Assembly: GCA_003211695.1 (NCBI GenBank)
Contig: QCSA01000009.1
Span: 1-45,970, forward strand
Direction of reading: 5' to 3'
Length of the DNA: 45,970 bases
From: Pelagibacteraceae bacterium AG-464-P07
GTDB lineage: Bacteria > Pseudomonadota > Alphaproteobacteria > Pelagibacterales > Pelagibacteraceae
Part shown: positions 1-8,269 of the stretch, piece after piece
How the letters are laid out: each line of letters starts with the position of its first letter
How positions within the stretch are numbered: position 1 is the stretch's first letter
Translations under genes and position numbers: made by a program
Notes under the pieces: generated by a model
The model's input: the letters and a program-made list of their open reading frames with translations, nothing else
Told to the model about the DNA's origin: nothing
Databases searched by the model: none

Positions 1-208
1 ACAGATCACACTTAATAAAATTAGGAATAGAAAATTTTTTATTTTTACAATCAGAAATAAGTTTATTCGAAGCTTCTTCATTGATATCAACAAAATAAAC
101 TTCTGATTCTTGTGCACAAAAATGTTGTACAATTGAAGCGCCAATGCCAGATCCTCCCCCAGTAATAAATACTCTTTTATTTTTTAGATCCAAATATTTG
201 GCTGTCAT
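1..208 (-). CDS. SDR-family dehydrogenase, N-terminal part (truncated by window edge)
   Basis: About 69 N-terminal codons of a short-chain dehydrogenase/reductase are visible; the rest lies beyond position 1. The protein starts at the ATG read from 208 down. Residues 16-24 form the classic nucleotide-binding turn TGGGSGIGA, followed by an acidic residue after the second beta strand (VYFVDINEE), which favours NAD over NADP. It starts 3 bases after the stop of the sugar-transporter ATPase gene, so it is the last visible gene of that operon. A sugar or polyol dehydrogenase is the natural guess for a gene co-transcribed with a sugar importer, but the substrate cannot be read from this fragment. 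Confidence 0.85.
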   Translation of the reverse strand, partial: MTAKYLDLKNKRVFITGGGSGIGASIVQHFCAQESEVYFVDINEEASNKLISDCKNKKFSIPNFIKCDL

Positions 209-211
209 TCT

Positions 212-1300
212 TTATAACCTTTCTTTTGTATTTTTATCAAACAATGATATTTGATTTAAATCGATATATAATTTTAAATTTTTGTCCATATTAATATCTA
301 AGGTTGATGGAAACTTTCCAAGAAATTGTTGTTCAAAATAATTAAAAGTTACAATCTGTTCATGACCAATATATTCAACAAGTTCTGATTTTGCACTAAT
401 CTGAAAATAATCACTATTATTTTTATCAATATAAATGTGTTCTGGTCTTATCCCAAGATAGATTGATTTTTCATTTTTGGAGTTATTAGAATCTTTAAAA
501 TCATATTTATCCAAAGGTATTTTTATATTTGATGAACCATTTGGAATAAAATTACCATTTATAAAATTTCCCTGTATTAAATTCATTGGTGGTGCACCAA
601 TAAAATCTGCAACAAATATATTGTGCGGTTTATTATAAATATTTTTTGGTGTATCGCATTGTTGAATAACTCCATGATTCATGATTGCGATATTTGTGCC
701 TAAACTCATGGCTTCTGTTTGATCATGAGTAACATAAACTACGGTTGTTTTTAACTTTTTATGTATTTTTTTTATTTCTCGTCTCATTTCGACTCTTAAT
801 TTTGCATCTAGGTTTGATAAAGGCTCATCAAATAAAAAAATTCTAGGTTCTCTAACCAAAGCTCTTCCTATTGCAACACGTTGTCTTTGCCCACCTGATA
901 ATTGAGAAGGTTTACGATTTAATAATTCGTCAACTTGCAAAAAGGTGGAAACTTTTTTGAGCTGTTCTTCAATTTTATTTTTTGGGGTTTTAGATTGTTT
1001 AAGACCGAAAGTAATATTTTCTTTTACATTCATGGATGGATATAATGCGTAAGATTGAAAAACCATTGCAATGTTCCTATCTTTTGGTTCAACATTGCTT
1101 ACATTATAATCATCGATAAAAACTGCCCCTTCGTCAATGGTTTCTAGTCCAGCTACTATATTTAATAAAGTTGATTTTCCACATCCAGAAGGTCCCAACA
1201 ACACTAAAAAATTTCCCTCATTTATTTCAAGATTTATTTTTTTTAGAACTTCGGTTCTACCAAAATTTTTTGAGAGATTTTCTATTTTTAATGCTATCAT
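212..1300 (-). CDS. Sugar ABC transporter ATP-binding protein (MalK/UgpC type)
   Basis: This is the cytoplasmic ATPase that powers a carbohydrate importer, 362 residues, normal for the MalK/UgpC/MsmX group. It has Walker A GPSGCGKST at 36-44, the signature LSGGQ at 134-138, Walker B RIFLFDEP at 153-160, the D-loop SNLDAKLR at 162-169 and the switch His at 192. After about residue 235 comes a C-terminal OB-fold (TOBE-like) domain containing GIRPEHI, as in MalK. The gene follows the two permease genes; the upstream permease stop is directly adjacent to its start. The function is inferred from family and operon context; the precise sugar is set by the binding protein, which resembles glucose-binding GtsA-type proteins. 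Confidence 0.93.
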   Translation of the reverse strand: MIALKIENLSKNFGRTEVLKKINLEINEGNFLVLLGPSGCGKSTLLNIVAGLETIDEGAVFIDDYNVSNVEPKDRNIAMVFQSYALYPSMNVKENITFGLKQSKTPKNKIEEQLKKVSTFLQVDELLNRKPSQLSGGQRQRVAIGRALVREPRIFLFDEPLSNLDAKLRVEMRREIKKIHKKLKTTVVYVTHDQTEAMSLGTNIAIMNHGVIQQCDTPKNIYNKPHNIFVADFIGAPPMNLIQGNFINGNFIPNGSSNIKIPLDKYDFKDSNNSKNEKSIYLGIRPEHIYIDKNNSDYFQISAKSELVEYIGHEQIVTFNYFEQQFLGKFPSTLDINMDKNLKLYIDLNQISLFDKNTKERL

Positions 1301-2206
1301 TTATCCTTTCACTGCTCCTGAAGTAAGTCCCTTTATAAAATATTTGCCAGCTAGTACATAAACAATGAGAGTAGGAACCCCAGCAATAATTGCAGATGCC
1401 ATATCAACATTATATTCCTTAACACTAGTACTAGATAAAACCATGTTGTTCAAAGCTACCTGGATAGGAGCTGCCTTACCAAAAGAAAAAGTGGCTCCAA
1501 ATAAAAAATCGTTCCATATTTGAGTAAATTGCCAAATTACCGTTACAACTATGATAGGAGCAGAAATTGGAAGAAGTATTTTAAAAAATATTTTAAAAAA
1601 TCCGGCTCCATCTATTCTAGCTGCCTTAATTAATTCATCTGGAATAGAAACGTAATAATTTCTAAAAAACAAAGTAGTAAAAGGTATTCCGTAAACAGAA
1701 TGAACTACTACGAGTCCTAAAATAGAATTTGATATACCTAATACAGCTAAAGTCCTTGCCATTGGAAGGAGTATTGCTTGATAAGGTATAAAACAACCAA
1801 ATAACAAAAATAGAAAAACCCATCTATCTCCCTTAAAACGCCACTTTGTCAAAACATATCCGGTCATAGCGCCTATAAAAGTTGAAAAAAATACTGCTGG
1901 AACAACCATCTTAATTGAATTCCAAAAATAAGGTCTCAGGTAAGTATCGCCAGCACCATATCCTCTTCCACCCCACGCTACTATCCATGATTCAAAATTT
2001 AATTGATTTGGCAAAGTAAGAAGATTGCCTTGTCTGATTTCTGGCATTGTTTTAAATGCAGTTACAAGCATGACATATAATGGAAATATAAAATAGGAAG
2101 CAAAAAGTATTAAAATAAAATAAAGAAACCATCTCAATAATAAATTTGTTATTTTAGAGCGACCCTCAAGTTGTTTATAAGATGCTATGGTAGTATTAGC
2201 TGACAT
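1301..2206 (-). CDS. Sugar ABC transporter inner-membrane permease (MalG type)
   Basis: This is a 301-residue integral membrane permease with about six hydrophobic segments (the first near residues 25-48). The EAA loop that docks on the ATPase is at about 191-217 (ELIKAARIDGAG then LLP), typical of the MalG half of CUT1 sugar importers. Its start overlaps the end of the preceding permease gene by 11 bases and its stop abuts the ATPase gene, so translation is probably coupled. It should form a heterodimer with the neighbouring MalF-type permease. The family is clear; the substrate is inferred only from the binding protein. Confidence 0.92.
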   Translation of the reverse strand: MSANTTIASYKQLEGRSKITNLLLRWFLYFILILFASYFIFPLYVMLVTAFKTMPEIRQGNLLTLPNQLNFESWIVAWGGRGYGAGDTYLRPYFWNSIKMVVPAVFFSTFIGAMTGYVLTKWRFKGDRWVFLFLLFGCFIPYQAILLPMARTLAVLGISNSILGLVVVHSVYGIPFTTLFFRNYYVSIPDELIKAARIDGAGFFKIFFKILLPISAPIIVVTVIWQFTQIWNDFLFGATFSFGKAAPIQVALNNMVLSSTSVKEYNVDMASAIIAGVPTLIVYVLAGKYFIKGLTSGAVKG

Positions 2207-3071
2207 TTTCTCTTCTCAATTCTGAATAAAGGTAAGGAATGATAACTGCTGCAACAGCCATAAACATCATCATGGCACTTGCTGCTGACAGACCCACTTG
2301 GCTTTTATGAAAAGCTGTTTGGGTCATAAAAAGAGCTGGCATAGTTGTTGAAATACCAGGTCCTCCTTGAGTAAGTGCAACTATTAAATCATAACTTTTA
2401 ATTGATATGTGTACCAAAATAACAAAACTAGTAAAAAATACCGGTCGCATCATAGGAATAAGAATTTTCCAATATACGGTAAATAAACCTGCGCCATCAA
2501 TTTTTGCTGCTTTAACAATTTCATCTTCAATGGATCTAAGACCAGCAAGAAATAAAGCCATAACAAAACCCGACGATTGCCAAACGCCAGCTATAACAAT
2601 TGTATAAATAGCCATTTCTCTGTTAACAAGCCAATCAAAAGTGAAGTTTTCAAAACCCATATCAATAAATAATTTTTGAATTCCTAAAGTTGGATTTAAA
2701 ATCCACTTCCATGCAGTACCTGTGACAATAAAAGAAAGAGCCATTGGATAGAGATAGATAGTTCTAAGAACGCCTTCTGCTCTAATTTTTTGATCAAGAA
2801 ATATTGCTAGAATAACTCCTATAACAATACAAATAACTAGAAAAAGAACTGTAAAAATTAATAAGTTATCAACAGCTATAAGCCATTTATGTGTTTTCCA
2901 AAGTTTAACATATTGCCCAACACCCCATAACTCATATTTTGGAAGAATTTTGGAATTTGTAAATGAAATATAAAATGTCCAAAGAATAAAGCCATAAACA
3001 AACCAACTGATTAAGCCCAAAGATGGAGCTAAAACAATTTTAGGTAAATTTTTATCTAACCACTTGAACAT
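2196..3071 (-). CDS. Sugar ABC transporter inner-membrane permease (MalF type)
   Basis: This is a 291-residue permease with about six membrane segments (first about 12-37, then 68-92 and others). The EAA motif is at about 184-210 (DEIVKAAKIDGAG followed by ILIP). It lacks the large extra periplasmic loop of E. coli MalF and so resembles the short CUT1 permeases of glucose/mannose and trehalose systems. A strong hairpin separates it from the binding-protein gene upstream, which suggests lower expression of the membrane parts. It overlaps the next permease gene by 11 bases. Confidence 0.92.
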   Translation of the reverse strand: MFKWLDKNLPKIVLAPSLGLISWFVYGFILWTFYISFTNSKILPKYELWGVGQYVKLWKTHKWLIAVDNLLIFTVLFLVICIVIGVILAIFLDQKIRAEGVLRTIYLYPMALSFIVTGTAWKWILNPTLGIQKLFIDMGFENFTFDWLVNREMAIYTIVIAGVWQSSGFVMALFLAGLRSIEDEIVKAAKIDGAGLFTVYWKILIPMMRPVFFTSFVILVHISIKSYDLIVALTQGGPGISTTMPALFMTQTAFHKSQVGLSAASAMMMFMAVAAVIIPYLYSELRRENVS

Positions 3072-3082
3072 AAGAAAATAAA

Positions 3083-3114
3083 AAAAAGGCCACTTATAAT
3101 AAAGTGGCCTTTTT
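3083..3114 (-). terminator. Intercistronic intrinsic-terminator hairpin between binding protein and permeases
   Basis: The arms GGCCACTT (3088-3095) and AAGTGGCC (3102-3109) pair perfectly around a six-base loop and are flanked by A5 (3083-3087) and T5 (3110-3114), so the structure can act as a terminator in either direction. It sits inside the operon, between the end of the binding-protein gene and the start of the first permease gene. It probably lets most transcripts end after the binding protein, or protects that mRNA end. Confidence 0.8.
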
Positions 3115-3127
3115 ATAAAAAAATTAA

Positions 3128-4384
3128 TTACATATTTTGTAAAACAGAATCAGCTAAGGCATTAGCAGCGTCTTTTGAAGACATATCAGAATTAAAGTGT
3201 TCTGTAATAACGTCTTGAAGAGCAGCTTTCATTGTATTGCCTTGAGCCATACCGTGAGCAAAGCTTGGAACTAAGCCTCCTTTTGCTCCAGCTGTTTTAA
3301 TGTCAGCATTAGATGTTTTTGCACATTGATCAAATTCATCCATTGGTACATCCAAACGAGCTGGGATTGAACCTTTGTACAAGTTGAAAACTTTTTGGAA
3401 GTTTTTACCCATCATAAGTTTAGCCAATAATTTTTGGCCTGCTACTTTGTCAGGATCGTCTGTTTTATAAAAAATAAAACTATCTACGTTGTACAAGTAT
3501 CCATTATCTGATGGAGTTGAAGAACAGTAATAATCTACACCTGGTGTTTTGTTAGCAGCTGTAAATTCTCCTTTAGCCCAGTCTCCCATAATTTGAAAAC
3601 CAGCTTTACCTTCTATGACCATACCAGTTGCTACGTTCCAGTCTCTACCTGGACTACCTTCGTCAGTATAACCTTGCAGTTTTCTCATTTGATCAAAAAC
3701 TTTGATCGTGGTGTCACTTCTAAGGCAATTTTCGTCCAATTTTACATAACATTTTTTGTAATAACTATTTCCACCTACACCTAAAGCTACTGCTTCAAAT
3801 ACTGTCGCATCTTGCCAAGGCTGACCGCCATGCGCAAATGGAATTATTCCTGCTGTTTTTAGTGTATCAGCCGCAGCATTCAACTCATCCCAAGTTGTAG
3901 GTATAGAAATACCATTGGAATCAAATACTGATTTGTTAGCCCACAGCCAATCTATTCTGTGAATGTTTACTGGAGCAGCACAATAAGGACCACTATTGTT
4001 TTGGCATTTGTGTACTGCCGCTATCATAGGATCCAATAAATTATCCCATCCTTCAGCTTGTGCTACTGAATCAATATTGTAAGGTGCTACTACTCCTTCT
4101 TGGTCATACTCTTGAATTGTAGGACCTTTGATTTGAGAAGCAGAAGGAGGGTCGCCACCAACTATTCTTGCTTTTAATGTAACGTTTGCAGCATCACCGC
4201 CACCACCCGTTACAGGCATATCCATCCATTCGCCGCCATTTGCAGCGAAATCGTCTTTTAATACTTTAAGTGCAGCTGCCTCACCCCCAGATGTCCACCA
4301 ATGTAGAACTTCAATCTTTGGTCCTGCAAAAGAAACAATAGGAGTTAGTGCAAATACCATTAAAGCAACTAATATTCTCTTCAT
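3128..4384 (-). CDS. Periplasmic sugar-binding protein of ABC transporter (glucose GtsA-like)
   Basis: This is a 418-residue extracellular solute-binding protein (family 1). Residues 1-20 form a signal peptide (Lys-Arg, hydrophobic core, cleavage expected after SFA). The mature N-terminus contains VLHWWTSGGEAAAL, followed by a Gly-rich GGGGDAAN stretch and GDPPSASQIKGPTIQEY. From memory this pattern is characteristic of the glucose/mannose-binding proteins of Pseudomonas and rhizobia (GtsA-type), so glucose or a similar hexose is the likely ligand. It is the first gene of the transporter operon, has a clear AGAGGA ribosome-binding site, and is followed by a terminator-like hairpin, which fits high expression. 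The exact sugar is inference. Confidence 0.9.
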   Translation of the reverse strand: MKRILVALMVFALTPIVSFAGPKIEVLHWWTSGGEAAALKVLKDDFAANGGEWMDMPVTGGGGDAANVTLKARIVGGDPPSASQIKGPTIQEYDQEGVVAPYNIDSVAQAEGWDNLLDPMIAAVHKCQNNSGPYCAAPVNIHRIDWLWANKSVFDSNGISIPTTWDELNAAADTLKTAGIIPFAHGGQPWQDATVFEAVALGVGGNSYYKKCYVKLDENCLRSDTTIKVFDQMRKLQGYTDEGSPGRDWNVATGMVIEGKAGFQIMGDWAKGEFTAANKTPGVDYYCSSTPSDNGYLYNVDSFIFYKTDDPDKVAGQKLLAKLMMGKNFQKVFNLYKGSIPARLDVPMDEFDQCAKTSNADIKTAGAKGGLVPSFAHGMAQGNTMKAALQDVITEHFNSDMSSKDAANALADSVLQNM

Positions 4385-4427
4385 ATTTTCCTCTTTTCTT
4401 ATCGTAGTTTAACTTTAACAAAGGAGA

Positions 4428-4458
4428 ATTATAGGAACATTAATTATGAATTCATAAT
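4428..4458 (-). promoter_or_regulatory. Promoter with overlapping palindromic operator for the sugar-transporter operon
   Basis: On the minus strand a perfect -10 box TATAAT (4428-4433) lies 44 bases upstream of the binding-protein start. A perfect 16-bp palindrome, ATTATGAATTCATAAT (4443-4458), covers the place where the -35 box should be, and no good -35 hexamer is visible. This arrangement is typical of a repressor or activator operator. In such A/T-rich DNA short palindromes do occur by chance, so the operator remains a suggestion. Confidence 0.45.
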
Positions 4459-4572
4459 AAAAAAAAGCTGTGCAACTTCTAATTGATTTATGTTTTTATG
4501 AAAATTAGCAAAGGTTTATCTAGCAAAATATTAAATTATTTTTTTTAAACTTCAACTTCTTTGGGAAAAATA

Positions 4573-5475
4573 CTAGAAATTTACTTTTCTGCCTAATCTG
4601 GCTGCCCCTCTAACTCCACTAGCATCTCCATATTTTGGTTTAAGAAATACTCCTTCGTATTCTCTACCCACAACATATTTTTTTACCAAATTTTCAATTT
4701 CATCAAAAAAATCTATTTCGTTAGACAATCCACCTCCAAAGACAAATACATCAGGGTCAAGAATATTGATAATTGTAGATAAAGACATTGCAAGATTAAT
4801 TTTAAACTCTTCAATAATTTTTTCTGCTTCAATATCATGATTACGAAATGCTTTGAATATTTCATGAGCTTTTAATTTCTTTCCGTATTTTCTTAAAAAT
4901 TTTTTTGACAAACCATGTCCAGAAATAAAGCTTTCAATTTCACTTTCTCTCAAAATACTAGTTTCAAGATTTTCCTTTTTTGCAGCTAAATAAGGTAATT
5001 GATTATGTCCCCATTCTCCGCCCAAACCATTTGTTCCAGTGACAATTTTTTTGTCAACTACTAAACCACCACCACAACCAGAACCCAAAATAATTCCAAA
5101 TACTATTTTATAGTGTTCACACGAACCATCGATTGCCTCCGACAAAGTAAAACAATTTGCATCATTTTCACAAAAAACTTCTCTTTTCAAAGAATCTCTA
5201 AGATCTTTTTGTAGTGGTTTTTTTTCAATCCAATAACAATTCGGAGCATTTTTTACCAAACCTGTATGTGTTGAATGAATTCCGGGGTGACAAACACCAA
5301 CGTTTAATTTTGTGTTTAATTTTTTATCTAAACTAAAAACTGTTTGCTTAATTGTTTCAACAGTTTGAGTGTAGTTTTTTGGGCATTCTCTTCTTTCACG
5401 AAGATTTTCCTCCCCATTTTCATCAAGTATTACACTTTCAATCTTGGTAGCCCCAATATCTATTCCTATTTGCAT
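4573..5475 (-). CDS. ROK-family sugar kinase lacking the usual Cys zinc motif
   Basis: This is a 300-residue cytoplasmic sugar kinase of the ROK family (fructokinase Mak, NagK, glucokinase relatives). The N-terminal phosphate loop GIDIGATK is at 4-11, the catalytic Asp is in ENDAN (D105), a second glycine-rich loop LGSGCGGG spans 130-137, and GGEWGHN (152-158) provides the conserved His (H157). ROK enzymes normally continue with a zinc-binding CxCGxxGCxE motif just before the SGxxL segment. Here the aligned stretch at 163-180 has no cysteine at all, although ESFISGHGL (181-189) is conserved. It lies 27 bases downstream of an aldehyde dehydrogenase gene and upstream of the sugar ABC operon, so it probably phosphorylates an imported hexose; the substrate is not determinable. 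Confidence 0.85.
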   Translation of the reverse strand: MQIGIDIGATKIESVILDENGEENLRERRECPKNYTQTVETIKQTVFSLDKKLNTKLNVGVCHPGIHSTHTGLVKNAPNCYWIEKKPLQKDLRDSLKREVFCENDANCFTLSEAIDGSCEHYKIVFGIILGSGCGGGLVVDKKIVTGTNGLGGEWGHNQLPYLAAKKENLETSILRESEIESFISGHGLSKKFLRKYGKKLKAHEIFKAFRNHDIEAEKIIEEFKINLAMSLSTIINILDPDVFVFGGGLSNEIDFFDEIENLVKKYVVGREYEGVFLKPKYGDASGVRGAARLGRKVNF

Positions 5476-5502
5476 AAAATTAAATAAGTTCTTTTTTTGT
5501 AA

Positions 5503-6945
5503 TCAGTTTGAAATTCCTAGGTGGGTATATTTGATGTTAAGATAATCTTTAATTCCCATAGAACCACCCTCTCTTCCATAGCCAGTTTGTTTAATTCCTC
5601 CAAAGGGTGCTTCAGCAACAGCTACAACAGGAGTATTAACTGCGACAATTCCCGTTTCCATTAACTCCGAGGCCTTATGGGCCTTTTCCATTGAATTCGT
5701 GAAGATATAACTTGCAAGACCGAGATCATGATTGTTGGCTCTCTTAATTACTTCATCAAAATGTTTGAATGTTGTGATTGGTACCAAAGGACCAAATGGT
5801 TCAACCTTCATAATTGTAAAATCATCTTTTACATTATCAAAAACCGTAGGTTCATAAAAATATCCTTTATTAAATCCAGAAGGCTTTTGTCCTCCACATA
5901 AAATTTTTGCTCCTTCTTTTTTTGTTGTTTCGACCATTTGTTCAATTTCTTCTAATCTTTTTTTTGTTGTCATTGGTCCTAACTGAACTCCTTCATTTAA
6001 GCCATTTCCAATTTTAAGTTTTTTTGTTTCTTCAACAAAGGATTTTGTAAATTCATCTTTTTTGCTTTCATGAATATAAAATCTACTTGGTGATATACAA
6101 ACTTGTCCATTATTTCTAAATTTAGCTGCAATAGCCATTTCAGTTACTTTTTGGATATCTGTATCGTCAAATACAATAAAAGGGGCATGGCCGCTTAATT
6201 CCATAGTAACCCTTTGAACTTTGTCAGCAGCTTGTTTCAAAATCAATTTACCCACTCTTGTAGAACCCGTAATAGAAATTTTCTTGATAATATCCGAAGC
6301 AATTAATTGGGAAGAAATTTCAGCAGGATCCCCTGAAAGTAAATTTACAACACCCGGAGGAACACCTGCTTCTTTTATGATATTCATCATTTCCATAACA
6401 CATCCGGGGGTTATTACATCTGGCTTACATATGACTGAACAGCCAGCTGCCAGTGCTGTTGAAATTTTTCTAGCTGCTAAAATTACTGGGAAATTCCAGG
6501 GAACTAATGCAGCTACCACACCAACAGGTTGATAGTAAACGTGTATTCTGGTGTTTTCAAATCTACTTTCAACAGTTTGACCGTAAATCCTTTTTGTTTC
6601 TTCAGCATTCCATTCAAAAATATCTGCAGCCCCATTAACCTCTCCGACTGCCTCTGCCAAAGGTTTACCAACTTCTAGAGTGAGCCATTTAGCAAGAACA
6701 TCATTTTTTTTTCTAATTAAATCGGCAATGTTTCTAATTATCGATGCTCTTTGCCAAGGCGGAGTTTTTTTCCAAACCTCAAAACCTTTTTCTGCTGACC
6801 TTAAAGCTTCTTGAACATCAGCTGAGGATGCCTTGGACGCACTACCAATTATTTCTTCTGTGGCAGGATTGATAACCTCGTAAGTTTCTTTTTTTTCAGA
6901 TGGTTGCCATTTACCATCAATGAATTGTCCAAATTTGCTATACAT
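5503..6945 (-). CDS. NAD(P)-dependent aldehyde dehydrogenase
   Basis: This is a 480-residue ALDH-superfamily enzyme, a normal length for succinate-semialdehyde, glycolaldehyde or lactaldehyde dehydrogenases. The cofactor-binding PWNFP is at 149-153, the general base Glu249 lies in MELSGHAP, and the catalytic Cys283 lies in NNGQVC; the C-terminal PFGGIKQTGYGREGG is also typical. The usual ELGGN/K is ELSGH here, a mild variation also known within the family. It heads a two-gene unit with the ROK kinase (27-base gap) and is divergent from the inositol-phosphate synthase gene. The substrate is uncertain; oxidation of a semialdehyde or sugar-derived aldehyde is the reasonable range. Confidence 0.9.
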   Translation of the reverse strand: MYSKFGQFIDGKWQPSEKKETYEVINPATEEIIGSASKASSADVQEALRSAEKGFEVWKKTPPWQRASIIRNIADLIRKKNDVLAKWLTLEVGKPLAEAVGEVNGAADIFEWNAEETKRIYGQTVESRFENTRIHVYYQPVGVVAALVPWNFPVILAARKISTALAAGCSVICKPDVITPGCVMEMMNIIKEAGVPPGVVNLLSGDPAEISSQLIASDIIKKISITGSTRVGKLILKQAADKVQRVTMELSGHAPFIVFDDTDIQKVTEMAIAAKFRNNGQVCISPSRFYIHESKKDEFTKSFVEETKKLKIGNGLNEGVQLGPMTTKKRLEEIEQMVETTKKEGAKILCGGQKPSGFNKGYFYEPTVFDNVKDDFTIMKVEPFGPLVPITTFKHFDEVIKRANNHDLGLASYIFTNSMEKAHKASELMETGIVAVNTPVVAVAEAPFGGIKQTGYGREGGSMGIKDYLNIKYTHLGISN

Positions 6946-7076
6946 CAGTTCTTTTTTCTCATATAATAGTTCACTTCTTATAGAATAGTTTTCCTTTATA
7001 TTGTGTAAAGAACGAATATTCCATCATTGAAATAGAAGCAAATAAGGAATTTGAAAAAAATTGAGGTTAGAAAAAT

Positions 7077-8192
7077 ATGAAAAAAGTTAAATTAGCAGTG
7101 GTAGGCGTAGGTAATTGTGCAAGTTCATTAATTCAGGGAATAGAATATTACAAACATCATCATAATGAACATTCCGATGGCATTATGCAGCAAAATATTA
7201 ATGGATGGAGACCACAAGATATAGAAATTGTAGCAGCTTTTGATGTTGATAAGAGAAAAATAGGATTGCCAATTGCGAAAGCAATTTTTGCAGAACCTAA
7301 TTGTACAACAGTTTTTCAAAAATTAATTCCAGTAAACGGGGTTAGGGTAAAAATGGGTCCATTATTAGATGGAATGGCTGATCATATGAAGGAATATCCT
7401 GAGTCTCAATCATTTAGAGTTGCAGATGTAAAACCAGTGAACATTGTTGAAGAATTAAAAAATAGCGGTGCAGAAGTTATGGTTTGTTATCTACCTGTTG
7501 GTTCTCAAAAAGCTGTTGAATTCTACGCTAATGCTTGTCTACAGGCTAAAGTAGCTATGGTTAATTGTATGCCAGTTTTTATTGCCTCAGATAAAAAATG
7601 GGCAAATAAATTTAAAGAAGCAGGAGTAGCAATAATTGGAGATGATATAAAAAGTCAGGTTGGAGCAACCATTGTTCATAGAGTTTTAAGCCGTTTATTT
7701 AACGATAGAGGTTGCAAAATATTAAGAACCTATCAATTGAATACTGGTGGAAATACTGACTTTTTAAATATGCTTGAAAAGTCAAGATTAAAATCTAAAA
7801 AAATTTCAAAAACAGAATCTGTCCAATCACAATTAGATGTTCCTCTAGATCCTAAAGAGATTCATATTGGTCCTTCAGATTATGTTCCTTGGCAAAAAGA
7901 TAATAAGGTTGCTTTCATACGAATAGAAGGCGAGGGTTTCGGTGGTGCACCTATAAATCTTGAAATGAGATTATCTGTGCAGGATTCACCAAATAGTGCA
8001 GGTGTAGTTATCGATGCCATTCGGTGCGTGGCACTCGCTAGAGAACGCGGATTAGCAGGTCCTCTTAACAGCGCTTCATCGTACTACATGAAAACTCCAC
8101 CAGTACAGCATCGCGATCATATAGCACGCGATTTAACAAATGAATTTATTATGGGAGAAAACATTCAAGCAAATAAAAATAAAATAAATTAA
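7077..8192 (+). CDS. ino1: Myo-inositol-1-phosphate (inositol-3-phosphate) synthase
   Basis: This 371-residue enzyme is expected to convert glucose 6-phosphate to L-myo-inositol 1-phosphate with catalytic NAD. The N-terminus VVGVGNCASSLIQG is the Rossmann loop of the short prokaryotic Ino1 group. The mid-region IIGDDIKSQVGATIVHR and the following YQLNTGGNTDFLN are hallmark active-site segments. The ATG is preceded by a GAGG ribosome-binding site. It is the first gene of a plus-strand cluster with a PfkB kinase (77-base gap) and a fused cytidylyltransferase/CDP-alcohol phosphotransferase. That context suggests the inositol phosphate is activated with CTP. Family assignment is firm; pathway role is inferred. 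Confidence 0.92.
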   Translation: MKKVKLAVVGVGNCASSLIQGIEYYKHHHNEHSDGIMQQNINGWRPQDIEIVAAFDVDKRKIGLPIAKAIFAEPNCTTVFQKLIPVNGVRVKMGPLLDGMADHMKEYPESQSFRVADVKPVNIVEELKNSGAEVMVCYLPVGSQKAVEFYANACLQAKVAMVNCMPVFIASDKKWANKFKEAGVAIIGDDIKSQVGATIVHRVLSRLFNDRGCKILRTYQLNTGGNTDFLNMLEKSRLKSKKISKTESVQSQLDVPLDPKEIHIGPSDYVPWQKDNKVAFIRIEGEGFGGAPINLEMRLSVQDSPNSAGVVIDAIRCVALARERGLAGPLNSASSYYMKTPPVQHRDHIARDLTNEFIMGENIQANKNKIN

Positions 8193-8269
8193 TTTTTCTT
8201 AAAAAATAATTTTTTTCAGAAGAAGAAATAAAAAAAATATTTTCTTATAGTGATGAAGATTATTAGATT

